Source: CAZCPB01 sp044223975 (GTDB taxonomy: Bacteria > Planctomycetota > Phycisphaerae > Phycisphaerales > UBA1924). Taken from it: DNA of 64,000 nt. Location of the stretch: positions 76,782 to 140,781 of the forward strand of contig JBGALI010000013.1 of NCBI GenBank assembly GCA_044223975.1. Direction: 5' to 3'. The translations under genes and the position numbers were made by a program. Under the pieces are notes generated by a model, which did not search any database, was not told where the DNA came from, and worked only from the letters and a program-made list of their open reading frames with translations. Position 1 is the stretch's first letter; each line of letters begins with the position of its first letter. Positions 33,445-41,288 of this stretch are shown here, one piece after another.

Positions 33445-34839
33445 ATGAGCCAGAAGTCCGCCGCCCTCACTTCAGTGCCGGTCCGCGACAGCGAGCGCAT
33501 CGGGGCGATCGATGCCACCCGCGGGCTTGCGCTCCTTGGCATCTTCATGGTCAACATCATGCTCTTCTCCCAGCCCTTCGGCCGGTTCGTCGAGCTGACC
33601 CCGGGCGACATCCCGCCCGGCGACAAGGCCGTGCACTACTTCGTCGAGATCTTCTGCGAGGGCAAGTTTTACCCCCTGTTCTCGACACTGTTCGGGGTGG
33701 GCATGGCGATCCAGATGCAGCGGGCCCGAGCCGCGCGGCGGAGATTCTGGCCGCTGGGGCTGCGCCGACTCGCCGTGCTGGCGGTCATCGGGCTGGCGCA
33801 CGCGTTCCTGCTGTGGTACGGGGACATCCTGTTCATTTACTCGGTGATGGGCCTGCTGCTGCTGGCCCTAGGACGCTGCAGGCCCCGGGTGCTGGCGATC
33901 ATCGCGGCCGCGTTGATGGGCATGGGCATCCTCCTGTCCACCGGCTTCACGCTCCTGACCGCCGCGGCACCGGAGCAGTCCGCCGCGGCGAACACGGAAG
34001 GTCCCCCTTCGCCGCCTGCCGCGCCGGCAACCGCGCCGGGGACCGCTGCATCATCCCCTGTCGGCGCGATGCCCGAAGGAACCGGCCCGTTCATGCGTCT
34101 CATGAAGACGCTCCGCACGCAGGACCTCACGCACGATGCCCAGGGCCGCCAGATCGCCCCGATGTCCCACCCGATCTGGCTCGAGACCGAGACCGAGGCC
34201 TACCGGCGCGGGCCGTACCTCGACGCTGTGCTCTTCCGTGCCATGTCGTACGGGATCATCCTGATCGTCACATTCCTCGGGTTCGGGTGGACCATCGCCG
34301 CCATGTTCCTGTTCGGCGCGGCGATGACGAAGTGGAACGCCTTCGCCCCCGAACGCCTGCACTGGCACAAGCGCTTCGCCGCGGTCGGCCTGGGCGTGGG
34401 GCTGCCGCTGGCGGTGTTCGCGGCCGTGGCGCCCGAGCTTCTGGGCCAGTCGACCGGGGCGATCCTGTTCTACGCGCCCATCATGGCGGTCTCAAGCCCG
34501 CTGGTGGCGCTCGGATATCTCGGCGTCGTGCGCCTGCTGGTGGCGCGCGGCGCAGCGCCCGGGCTCTTCGGTGCCCTTGCCGCAGCGGGACGCATGGCCC
34601 TTACGTGCTATCTGCTCGAGACCATTCTGGCGACGCTGGTCTTCTACCACTACGGGCTCGGGCAATTCGGCCTGCTCTCGCGCCCGCAGGCCGTGGGCGT
34701 GGTGCTGGCGATCTACGCGGCGATCGTCGCGTTCAGCGTGGTGTGGCAGAAGCGTTTCCGCTTCGGTCCCATGGAGTGGCTGTGGCGGAGCCTGACGTAC
34801 CTGACGCCCCAGCCGATGCTCCGCCGGCCGGAGCGCTAA
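33445..34839 (+). CDS. DUF418-family membrane protein (YeiB-like)
   Basis: A 464-residue polytopic protein with about ten hydrophobic segments. The N-terminal signature RIGAIDATRGLALLGIFMVNIMLF and the block EGKFYPLFSTLFGVGMAIQMQRA, then FWPLGLRRLAVLAVIGLAHAFLLWYGDILFIYSVMG, match the DUF418/YeiB family, related to acyltransferase-type membrane proteins. The C-terminal DUF418 domain is present (AAGRMALTCYLLETILATLVFYHYGLGQFG ... RFGPMEWLWRSLTY). An Ala/Pro-rich loop (about 178-215) is inserted between helices. Function of the family is unknown. Confidence 0.9.
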   Translation: MSQKSAALTSVPVRDSERIGAIDATRGLALLGIFMVNIMLFSQPFGRFVELTPGDIPPGDKAVHYFVEIFCEGKFYPLFSTLFGVGMAIQMQRARAARRRFWPLGLRRLAVLAVIGLAHAFLLWYGDILFIYSVMGLLLLALGRCRPRVLAIIAAALMGMGILLSTGFTLLTAAAPEQSAAANTEGPPSPPAAPATAPGTAASSPVGAMPEGTGPFMRLMKTLRTQDLTHDAQGRQIAPMSHPIWLETETEAYRRGPYLDAVLFRAMSYGIILIVTFLGFGWTIAAMFLFGAAMTKWNAFAPERLHWHKRFAAVGLGVGLPLAVFAAVAPELLGQSTGAILFYAPIMAVSSPLVALGYLGVVRLLVARGAAPGLFGALAAAGRMALTCYLLETILATLVFYHYGLGQFGLLSRPQAVGVVLAIYAAIVAFSVVWQKRFRFGPMEWLWRSLTYLTPQPMLRRPER

Positions 34840-34848
34840 GCCGCGCGG

Positions 34849-36879
34849 TCAGTGCGCCTCGGTCACCCGCAGCACTTCCTGCACCGTCGTCACACCCTTG
34901 GCCACCTTGCGCATCCCGTCCGAACGCAGCGTCACCATGCCGCGCTCGATGCACAGGCGGCGGAACTCGGCCACGTTGGGGTTGCGGGCCACGATGTCGC
35001 GGAGCTGGTCGTCGACCACCAGCAGCTCGTAGATGCCCACGCGCCCCGAGTACCCCGAGTGGCGGCAGCGGTCGCAGCCCTTGGCCGCCCACATCTGGTC
35101 GCTCTCGCAGCTCTGCATCGCCAGGAACTCGGCCATCTCCTCCGTCGGCTTCTCCATGGCGCGGCAGTGCGTGCACAGCTTGCGGATCAGGCGCTGGGCC
35201 AGCACCGCGTTCACGGCGGCACCGACCAGGAACGGCTCGAGGCCGATGTTCACCAGGCGCGTGATCGAGCTGGGCGCGTCGTTGGTGTGCAGCGTGCTCA
35301 GCACCAGGTGGCCCGTGAGCGCGGCCTGCACGGCGATGCGCGCCGTTTCCGAGTCGCGGATTTCGCCCAGCATGATCACGTCGGGGTCCTGGCGCAGCAG
35401 GGCGCGGAGGGCCGCGGCGAACGTCATGCCGATCTTCTCGTGCATCTGCGTCTGCGTGATCCCGTCGAGGTGGTACTCGACCGGGTCCTCGACGGTCGAG
35501 ATGTTCATCGTGCTCTTGTCGAGCTGCCGGAGGCTGGCGTACAGCGTGGTGGTCTTGCCCGAGCCCGTCGGGCCGGTCACCAGGATGATGCCGTGCGGAG
35601 AGTCGATCTGGTTGCGCCAGACCTCGTACGTCGTGGGGTCGAACCCCAGGCCGTCGAGCTCGACGTTGATCGACCGCGTATCGAGGATACGCATGACCGT
35701 CTTCTCGCCGTAGTTGTTCGGCAAGGTCGACATGCGCAGGTCCAGCTTGCGGCCCTGGACCGTGCAGCGGATGCGCCCGTCTTGCGGCAGGCGGCGCTCG
35801 GAGATGTCGAGGTTGGCCATGATCTTCAGGCGGCTGGTGATGGCCGAGGCCATCGAGGCCGGCGGGTTCATGGCGGGGAACAGCTCGCCGTCGATGCGGA
35901 AGCGCACCGAGAGCTTCTTCTCCCCCGGCTCGATGTGGATATCGCTGGCGCCTTCCTTCACCGCGTTCTGGATGATGTAGTTCACGTAGCGGATGACCGG
36001 GCTCTCGCCGGCCTGCTTCTCGAGGTCGACCTCGGTGCTGTGGGCCTTCTCGACCTGGACGTCGCTCTCGTCGACCTCCGACAGGATCGACGTGAGGTCC
36101 ACGTCCTCCTGCGCCGGCTTGGTCTCACCGCCCCCGACGATCTCCAGCACGCCGCGGATATCGAACGCGGTCGTGAGGACCATCTTGACGCCCGCGACGC
36201 CGAGCTTGGACTTGATCTCGTCGGTGAGGAACACGTCGTCGTGCCGGATGCCGGCGATGACGACGCGCGAGCCCTCGGTGCGCAGCGGGACGATCTGGCG
36301 GTCCTTGCAGAAGTCAACGCCCAGGCGCTGCGTCAGCTTCCCGTCGAACCCGCCGTCGACGCCCTTGGCCAGGTCGATGCGTTCGAACGGGACGCCCGCC
36401 GCCTCGGCCACGGCCTGCTGGACCGCCGTCTCGTCGCAGCCCTGCTCGATGAGCACCTCGACCAGCCGCCGGCCGGGCGACTGCCGCACGACCTGCTGGG
36501 CGTTGTTGAGTTTGTCGGTGGGCACGATGCCGCGGGCCTGCAGGATCGTGACCAGTTCGGTGGTGCGGGCCAGCGCGTTGGCCTCGGGCTGGTAGATCTG
36601 GCGGACGCCCGGGGCCGGGCCCGCGGAGGCCGGGCTGCTGGGCGCGCCCGCGCTGTTGGTCGGCGGGGTGACGCGCTTGGGCGGGGCCCCGTCGGCGCCG
36701 CCGTAGAGCTTCTGGTTGGCGGGCATCGAGGGCAGCGGGTGGAACACCGCCTCATCGTCGTCGGTCGCTCCGGGCCGGCGAAGGCGCCGCGGGCCCTCGC
36801 GTCCGGGGCTCCGGGGCGATCCCTCGGGCGACTCAACACCGAGTTCGTTCAGGATGTCGTCGATATTGTGCTTGCCCAC
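34849..36879 (-). CDS. pilB: type IV pilus assembly / type II secretion ATPase (PilB/GspE)
   Basis: A 676-residue hexameric extension ATPase. Residues 1-95 are low complexity; then come MshEN/GSPII_E N-domains (LVTILQARGIVPTDKLNNAQQVV ... VPFERIDLAKGV), a linker and the catalytic part: SDIHIEPGEKKLSVRFRIDGEL, Walker A TGPTGSGKTTTLYASL, the Asp box ISTVEDPVEYHLDGITQTQ, Walker B-like ALLRQDPDVIMLGEIRDSETARIA, the His box LVLSTLHTNDAPSSITRL, and a zinc site with CTHC and CDRC (the tetracysteine motif of GspE/PilB). It powers pilin or pseudopilin polymerisation at the inner membrane. Last gene of the pilM-N-O-P-B cluster. Confidence 0.95.
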   Translation of the reverse strand: MGKHNIDDILNELGVESPEGSPRSPGREGPRRLRRPGATDDDEAVFHPLPSMPANQKLYGGADGAPPKRVTPPTNSAGAPSSPASAGPAPGVRQIYQPEANALARTTELVTILQARGIVPTDKLNNAQQVVRQSPGRRLVEVLIEQGCDETAVQQAVAEAAGVPFERIDLAKGVDGGFDGKLTQRLGVDFCKDRQIVPLRTEGSRVVIAGIRHDDVFLTDEIKSKLGVAGVKMVLTTAFDIRGVLEIVGGGETKPAQEDVDLTSILSEVDESDVQVEKAHSTEVDLEKQAGESPVIRYVNYIIQNAVKEGASDIHIEPGEKKLSVRFRIDGELFPAMNPPASMASAITSRLKIMANLDISERRLPQDGRIRCTVQGRKLDLRMSTLPNNYGEKTVMRILDTRSINVELDGLGFDPTTYEVWRNQIDSPHGIILVTGPTGSGKTTTLYASLRQLDKSTMNISTVEDPVEYHLDGITQTQMHEKIGMTFAAALRALLRQDPDVIMLGEIRDSETARIAVQAALTGHLVLSTLHTNDAPSSITRLVNIGLEPFLVGAAVNAVLAQRLIRKLCTHCRAMEKPTEEMAEFLAMQSCESDQMWAAKGCDRCRHSGYSGRVGIYELLVVDDQLRDIVARNPNVAEFRRLCIERGMVTLRSDGMRKVAKGVTTVQEVLRVTEAH

Positions 36880-36929
36880 CGGCTTCCCTCGCTCCCCGAT
36901 CTGTCGGTCCCGTGATCACCCCGCGCTGC

Positions 36930-37661
36930 TCAGCGCCGCCGCGGAGACTTGGATCCGGGCGTCGTTTCGTCCATGGTCAGCTCGTACTCGTGCCCGTCGA
37001 CCTGCAGCCGTACGCTGCGCCCGCCGATGGCCGTCACGGTGAACAGGCCCTCGGCGAGCTGGTCGCCCACGCGGACCATGTCGCCGTTCACCCGCGCCAC
37101 CGGCACGGCGCCGTCCATCACCCCGTTGACCTTGAGCGACCCGAGCGTGTCGACGATCTTCTTCTGGCGTGCCGCGACCTCCGCGGCGCTGCGCCGGGCC
37201 GCCTCGAGGGCTTCCTTCTCGCTCTGGTTGTCGGTCGTGGTTTCCGCCCGCGGCGCCGTCGCGAACTGGAACGGGTTCTTCTTGATCTGGTCGGTGGGGA
37301 CCTGCACCGGCGTCGTGCTCCGGTCCAGGACCTCCACGATCCGCTTGTGGGCCTCGGTGGCGGTCCGCACGCCGGGCGTGTAGTCGATGTTCACCGACGC
37401 CACGGCCTGCCCCGGAGAGGTGAGCTTGCGCATCCCCAGCAGGGCGCCGATGCCCACCGCCGCGACCACCAGCACCAGCGCGGTCGGGCCCGACACCTTG
37501 AAGCGCGGCGCGCTGGGAATCTCCGGCACCGGGGCGCCGTCGGCGCCTGTTCCGCCGGACCGGATCTCGGTGAGGAACGAACTGGTGCCGGCGGCCGCTT
37601 CCGCCCCCTGCGGGGCCTCGGCGGGCGCGACGTTGGCGAGGGCCCCGGGCTTGGTGCTCAT
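36930..37661 (-). CDS. PilP/GspC-like inner-membrane protein of the pilus cluster
   Basis: A 243-residue bitopic protein. A cytoplasmic N-terminus (about 55 residues) is followed by one membrane helix (PTALVLVVAAVGIGALLG, about 59-76), a long periplasmic linker with a coiled stretch (SEKEALEAARRSAAEVAARQKKIV), and a C-terminal beta domain (LGSLKVNGVMDGAVPVARVNGDMVRVGDQLAEGLFTVTAIGGRSVRLQVDGHEYEL) of the PilP/GspC HR type, which usually contacts the secretin. Its ATG overlaps the pilO stop (ATGA). Assignment is by position and domain shape. Confidence 0.65.
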   Translation of the reverse strand: MSTKPGALANVAPAEAPQGAEAAAGTSSFLTEIRSGGTGADGAPVPEIPSAPRFKVSGPTALVLVVAAVGIGALLGMRKLTSPGQAVASVNIDYTPGVRTATEAHKRIVEVLDRSTTPVQVPTDQIKKNPFQFATAPRAETTTDNQSEKEALEAARRSAAEVAARQKKIVDTLGSLKVNGVMDGAVPVARVNGDMVRVGDQLAEGLFTVTAIGGRSVRLQVDGHEYELTMDETTPGSKSPRRR

Positions 37662-38209
37662 GACTTGGATCCCTGCTTGGGCGTGTCCTGGAAGTAGATG
37701 CTCAGCGTGAACTCCGCGCGCGTGTTCCCGTCGCCGTCCTCCAGACGCTTGATCTTCATGTCGGGGACGCGGGTGATGCGCGGCAGCTGCTCGAGACGGA
37801 TCAGGAAGTCGTAGAACTTCCGGAAGTCGCCGTTCATCTGGATCTCAAGCGGCTGCTCCATGTACAGCGCGGCCTTCACGGGCTTGGCCGACTTGAGGGC
37901 CGGCGCCTGCAGACCCGCCTCGACCGCCAGGTCCGACACCTGCCGGACGATGTTGTCCAGCTCCTTGGTGTTGGGCAGGCGCGCCTCGATGGCCGAGACG
38001 CTCTTGCCGATCTCGTCGTTGGCGCGCTGCAGGTCGGTGTTGCGGCGCGTCTCCTCCTGGAGCTTGGCCAGGAGCTCCTGGCGGTGCGTGATCTCGGCCC
38101 GGGCCGAGGTGATCTCGGCGTTGCGCGGGCGGAAGACCAGCCAGTAGCTGGACACGGGGACGCCCACCAGCGTGAGCACGAGCAGGAATCGTCCGGCTCC
38201 GAATGCCAT
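37658..38209 (-). CDS. pilO: PilO-like pilus alignment protein
   Basis: A 183-residue bitopic membrane protein: one N-terminal helix (FLLVLTLVGVPVSSYWLVF), a periplasmic coiled coil (ITSARAEITHRQELLAKLQEETRRNTDL) and a C-terminal ferredoxin-like domain (PLEIQMNGDFRKFYDFLIRLEQLPRITRVPDMKIKRLED), which is the PilO signature. It pairs with PilN to link cytoplasmic PilM to the periplasmic parts. It is 4 bp from pilN and overlaps the next gene. Confidence 0.85.
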   Translation of the reverse strand: MAFGAGRFLLVLTLVGVPVSSYWLVFRPRNAEITSARAEITHRQELLAKLQEETRRNTDLQRANDEIGKSVSAIEARLPNTKELDNIVRQVSDLAVEAGLQAPALKSAKPVKAALYMEQPLEIQMNGDFRKFYDFLIRLEQLPRITRVPDMKIKRLEDGDGNTRAEFTLSIYFQDTPKQGSKS

Positions 38210-38212
38210 GGC

Positions 38213-39058
38213 TCAGTTCCCTTCCTTCGGCGTCGCGTCCGCCGACTTGGCGTTCTTCTCGTCGTCGTCCGCGTCCTCGGCGGCGGCGGGCTTGGCCTTG
38301 GCCACCGGGAGCGCGATCAGGTCGTGGGCGTCGGCCTCGGGCCTCAGCTGCGCGACGATCTCGAACCGCCGCATCCCCACGTCGCTGATGATCGTTTCCT
38401 TGATGTACTGGAGCTCGACCGACGCCAGCAGCGGGCACGACTGCAGCTGGCCCAGGTACTCGGCGATGTCGTTGTTGTTCGCGGCCACCCCGGCCAGCGT
38501 CAGCGCAAACTCGAACCGCGGCGCCTGGGGCTTGGCCGGCTCGCCCTTGTTCTCACCCTTGTCCTTGGCGCCCTTGCCCACCGACGCGGTCAGGTTCTTC
38601 ACCTTCGCCGCCGCGTCCTTGCCCGCCTGCGAGGCGTCCGTGACGGCCTTGGGCTGCACGTCCAGGCGCTTGCTCTTGAGCTCCAGGTCCAGGAGCGTGA
38701 TGTCCCGCGGCATGCGCGTGATCAGCTCGGCCAGCAGGATCGAGCGCGGCACCTTCTCGATGAGCGCCGCCGTCACCTCGGCCTTGGCCATCATCACCGC
38801 GCGCTGGGCCTCGAGGCTCTTGAGCTGCTCGATCTTCCGCGCCTCGTGCTCGTATTCCTCATTGATCTTCTGCTGCTCGACGCGGATCTCCGTCCAGCGG
38901 CGGTTGGTCACCAGGAACGCGCCGACCACGCCGAACATCACCACCCCGAAGAGCGTGAGCCCGATGATCGTCGCGCGACCGGCGGTCTTGCGCTCGATGT
39001 AGTCCTCGGGGAGGAAACTGCCGGAACTCTCGGTGCTCGGTCGCTTCAGAAAATCCAT
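38213..39058 (-). CDS. pilN: PilN-like pilus alignment protein
   Basis: A 281-residue bitopic protein; ATG 39058 has GGAG 8 nt upstream. The short cytoplasmic start MDFLKRPSTESSGSFLPEDY holds the PilM-binding region typical of PilN (here FLPEDYIERK). Then one helix (IIGLTLFGVVMFGVVGAFLV, about 33-52), a coiled coil, and a ferredoxin-like domain (ILLAELITRMPRDITLLDLELKSKRLDV ... QLQSCPLLASVELQYIKETIISDVGMRRFEIVAQL). A charged, Lys/Gly-rich insertion interrupts the domain near 155-185, and the tail is acidic. Second gene of the cluster. Confidence 0.85.
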   Translation of the reverse strand: MDFLKRPSTESSGSFLPEDYIERKTAGRATIIGLTLFGVVMFGVVGAFLVTNRRWTEIRVEQQKINEEYEHEARKIEQLKSLEAQRAVMMAKAEVTAALIEKVPRSILLAELITRMPRDITLLDLELKSKRLDVQPKAVTDASQAGKDAAAKVKNLTASVGKGAKDKGENKGEPAKPQAPRFEFALTLAGVAANNNDIAEYLGQLQSCPLLASVELQYIKETIISDVGMRRFEIVAQLRPEADAHDLIALPVAKAKPAAAEDADDDEKNAKSADATPKEGN

Positions 39059-39098
39059 GTCGATGGCTCCTGGCCCGCGAGGGCCCGGCAAGGACGGG

Positions 39099-40268
39099 TC
39101 ACAGGTCCGTGGGGCTCAGGCACAGGCCCAGGGCAACGGCCCACCCCGGCTGAGGCTCGGAAAGGTCGACGCCGCCCGTCGGCTCGCGCCCGCTGCGGGC
39201 GACTCGGGCCATCGGGTCGGCGATCTGGGCGGGGAAACGCAGGATCCGGGCGATGTGCTGGCACATCCCGCGGTGGCGGGCCTCGCCGCCGACGAACACG
39301 GCCCGGTCCACACGCTGCCCCGGGAACAGCGACTCGTGGTACCGCAGGCACATCTGGATCTCGTCGGTCAGGATCTCCATCGGCTCGGTCAGGTCGACGT
39401 CGGAGAGTTCCCCCTCCTGCACCGCCGTCGCGCCCGCGCTGGCCGACCCGTTGGGCGAGGCGGCCGTTGACTGGCCCGCGGCACCCGACGCCAGCGCGTC
39501 CAGCACGCGACGCTGGGCCCGGGCCTGCGGGATCTCGCACTCAAGCTGCGTCGCCACCGCGCGGTCCAGCTGCATCCCGCCCATATCCACGCACCGCGCG
39601 AACACCGGGTACTTGCCGTGCGCGATCAGGACCTTCGTTGACGAAGCCCCGATGTCCAGATAGATCGTCGTCTGAGGCTTCTCGCCCTCGGCCGCCAGCG
39701 CGTCGAACGCACGGAGCAGCGCCGCGAACTCCGCGTGCATCCCCACGATCCCCAGCTTGGCCGACTTCACCGCGCCCAGCAGCCGGTTCACCAGCGAACG
39801 CGGCACCGCCGTCACGATCGCCTCGACCTTGCCCGCGCCGTGCGGGGGCTGCTGAACCTCCACGTGCCGGTACACCAGCGCCGCGGGGTCGCACTGAAGC
39901 TGCTGCGACACCGCCACCTGCACCATCGTCTCCAGCGACACGCCCTCCGAACGCTGGAACTGCATGTGCTTGCAGAACGTCTGGCTCGACGGGATCGCGC
40001 ACACCGCGCGGGTCCCCTTGAACCCGCCCGAACGGATCAGCCGCGGCAGCGCGTCGATCTGGAAGCTGAAGCGTTTGTTGTGATCCGTCAGGAGCGCCTC
40101 GGGCGTCGGCAGGAACGCCGCGGCAACCAGCGTCGGCACCTCGCCCGCCGCGACCTGGAGGGCCTTCAGCCCGCCCACGCCGAAATCGAGCGCAATGGGC
40201 AGCGGCGGTGCTCCAAAGAGCGACTTGGGGGTCATCGAGCTCAGCCGGCGCAGCGGTCCGAAGCCCAT
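39099..40268 (-). CDS. pilM: PilM-like actin-fold pilus protein
   Basis: A 389-residue cytoplasmic actin-like ATPase-fold protein. The start at 40268 (MGFGPLRRLSS) has GGGAG about 10 nt upstream; a Met at 40235 is an alternative. PilM features: IALDFGVGGLKALQVAAG (phosphate-1-like), AVCAIPSSQTFCKHMQFQ, TTIYLDIGASSTKVLIAHG (phosphate-2), and FPGQRVDRAVFVGGEARHRGMCQHIAR (adenosine region). It binds the N-terminal peptide of PilN. An Ala/Ser/Gly-rich insert lies near 265-290. First gene of the pilus cluster, which runs pilM-pilN-pilO-pilP-like-pilB. PilQ, PilC and pilins lie outside the window. Confidence 0.85.
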   Translation of the reverse strand: MGFGPLRRLSSMTPKSLFGAPPLPIALDFGVGGLKALQVAAGEVPTLVAAAFLPTPEALLTDHNKRFSFQIDALPRLIRSGGFKGTRAVCAIPSSQTFCKHMQFQRSEGVSLETMVQVAVSQQLQCDPAALVYRHVEVQQPPHGAGKVEAIVTAVPRSLVNRLLGAVKSAKLGIVGMHAEFAALLRAFDALAAEGEKPQTTIYLDIGASSTKVLIAHGKYPVFARCVDMGGMQLDRAVATQLECEIPQARAQRRVLDALASGAAGQSTAASPNGSASAGATAVQEGELSDVDLTEPMEILTDEIQMCLRYHESLFPGQRVDRAVFVGGEARHRGMCQHIARILRFPAQIADPMARVARSGREPTGGVDLSEPQPGWAVALGLCLSPTDL

Positions 40269-40425
40269 AGGCGGCAATCTCCCGAACAATGGCGACCCGG
40301 GGAGACCGGGGCGCTCGTGCGGAAGATCGGGCTTCGGCGGCGCATCATTGAGCGAGCGGTCGCCTTTGCGCCACCCACCCCGGCGGGTCACATCACCCAG
40401 CCGGAACAGTCGTCAGAGAGCCGCG

Positions 40426-41124
40426 TCACAGCACTCCAAGGGCCTGTCCGAGAACTCGCGCGAGGGCCGCCGTGGCACGCGGGACATCCCACCGCTGCCC
40501 GCCGCGGTCCCCCGTCGTATTGCTCACCACCCGCAGTTCGCCCGCGGCCACGCCGAGCGCGCCGGCCACGTGGGCCACCGCGGCACCCTCCATGCCCTCG
40601 ACCAGCCCGCCCGTCCGCGCGACCACCTCGGCAGCCGCGCCGTCGGTCCCCGAGCACGTCGACACCGTCGCGATGACCCCCGCGCGGTCGGAGAAGGGAC
40701 CAAGCCTGTGCAGCAGCGCCGTATCGACGGGCACGGTCCGACCCCCGAACGCTCCCAGCGGGAACCCCATCTGGGCGCAATCGCGGAAGCCCTCCGGCGT
40801 CACGATCCCTTCGTCCGCGTAGGCGCAGCCGGTCGCTGCCACGCTTTGACCGATTTCCAGGCCCGAGCCGGGGAGGGCGCCGCCGATCCCCGCGCTCAGC
40901 ACCAACCGGTACGGCCCGGGCAGGAGCCGCGCCACGCACGCCGCAGCGTTCACCTTGCCGACCCCGCACATGACCAGCTCAACGCTCTCCGAAATCGCCA
41001 ACGGTTCCCAAAGCGCAGGCACGCGCCACGGCACCGACGCGGCGCGGCACACCGCCTCGGCCTCAACCGGGGCCGCCACCACGATCAGGCATCGGCTGGC
41101 TGCGGGTCGGCTCGCGGCGGTCAT
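40426..41124 (-). CDS. mqnB: futalosine hydrolase (nucleosidase of menaquinone synthesis)
   Basis: A 232-residue MTA/SAH-nucleosidase-fold enzyme. It starts with the adenine-binding half (CLIVVAAPVEAEAV, MCGVGKVNAAACVARLL, LVLSAGIGGALPGSGLEIGQSV) and has GVIATVSTCSGTDGAAAEVV and VEGMEGAAVAHVAGALGV (the ribose-binding MEG motif), then VVSNTTGDRGGQRWD. STCSGTD is characteristic of futalosine hydrolase, which removes hypoxanthine from futalosine in the alternative menaquinone route. An MTA/SAH nucleosidase is a less likely alternative. It is upstream of pilM on the same strand with a 157-bp gap. Confidence 0.8.
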   Translation of the reverse strand: MTAASRPAASRCLIVVAAPVEAEAVCRAASVPWRVPALWEPLAISESVELVMCGVGKVNAAACVARLLPGPYRLVLSAGIGGALPGSGLEIGQSVAATGCAYADEGIVTPEGFRDCAQMGFPLGAFGGRTVPVDTALLHRLGPFSDRAGVIATVSTCSGTDGAAAEVVARTGGLVEGMEGAAVAHVAGALGVAAGELRVVSNTTGDRGGQRWDVPRATAALARVLGQALGVL

Positions 41125-41288
41125 ACAGGCTGCTCGGATTTATCGGTCGATGTTCGGGTGACGGGACACGCCAGCTCAACGGAATACGATTGCGGGAGAG
41201 AAACCACGGAGGGACCTACCGGTATCCAACGGGAAGGCCCCGCGGGCCCATCTCTAAGGGTCGGCGCCGCAAGGCAGGAGGTCGTCCA

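Noticed and set aside
40269..40425. A possible c-di-GMP-type riboswitch before pilM
   Set aside because: The minus strand has GGCGCAAAGGCGACC, a bit like the 3' part of that aptamer, but the matching 5' half (GCACAGGGCAAACC) and the hairpin between are absent.
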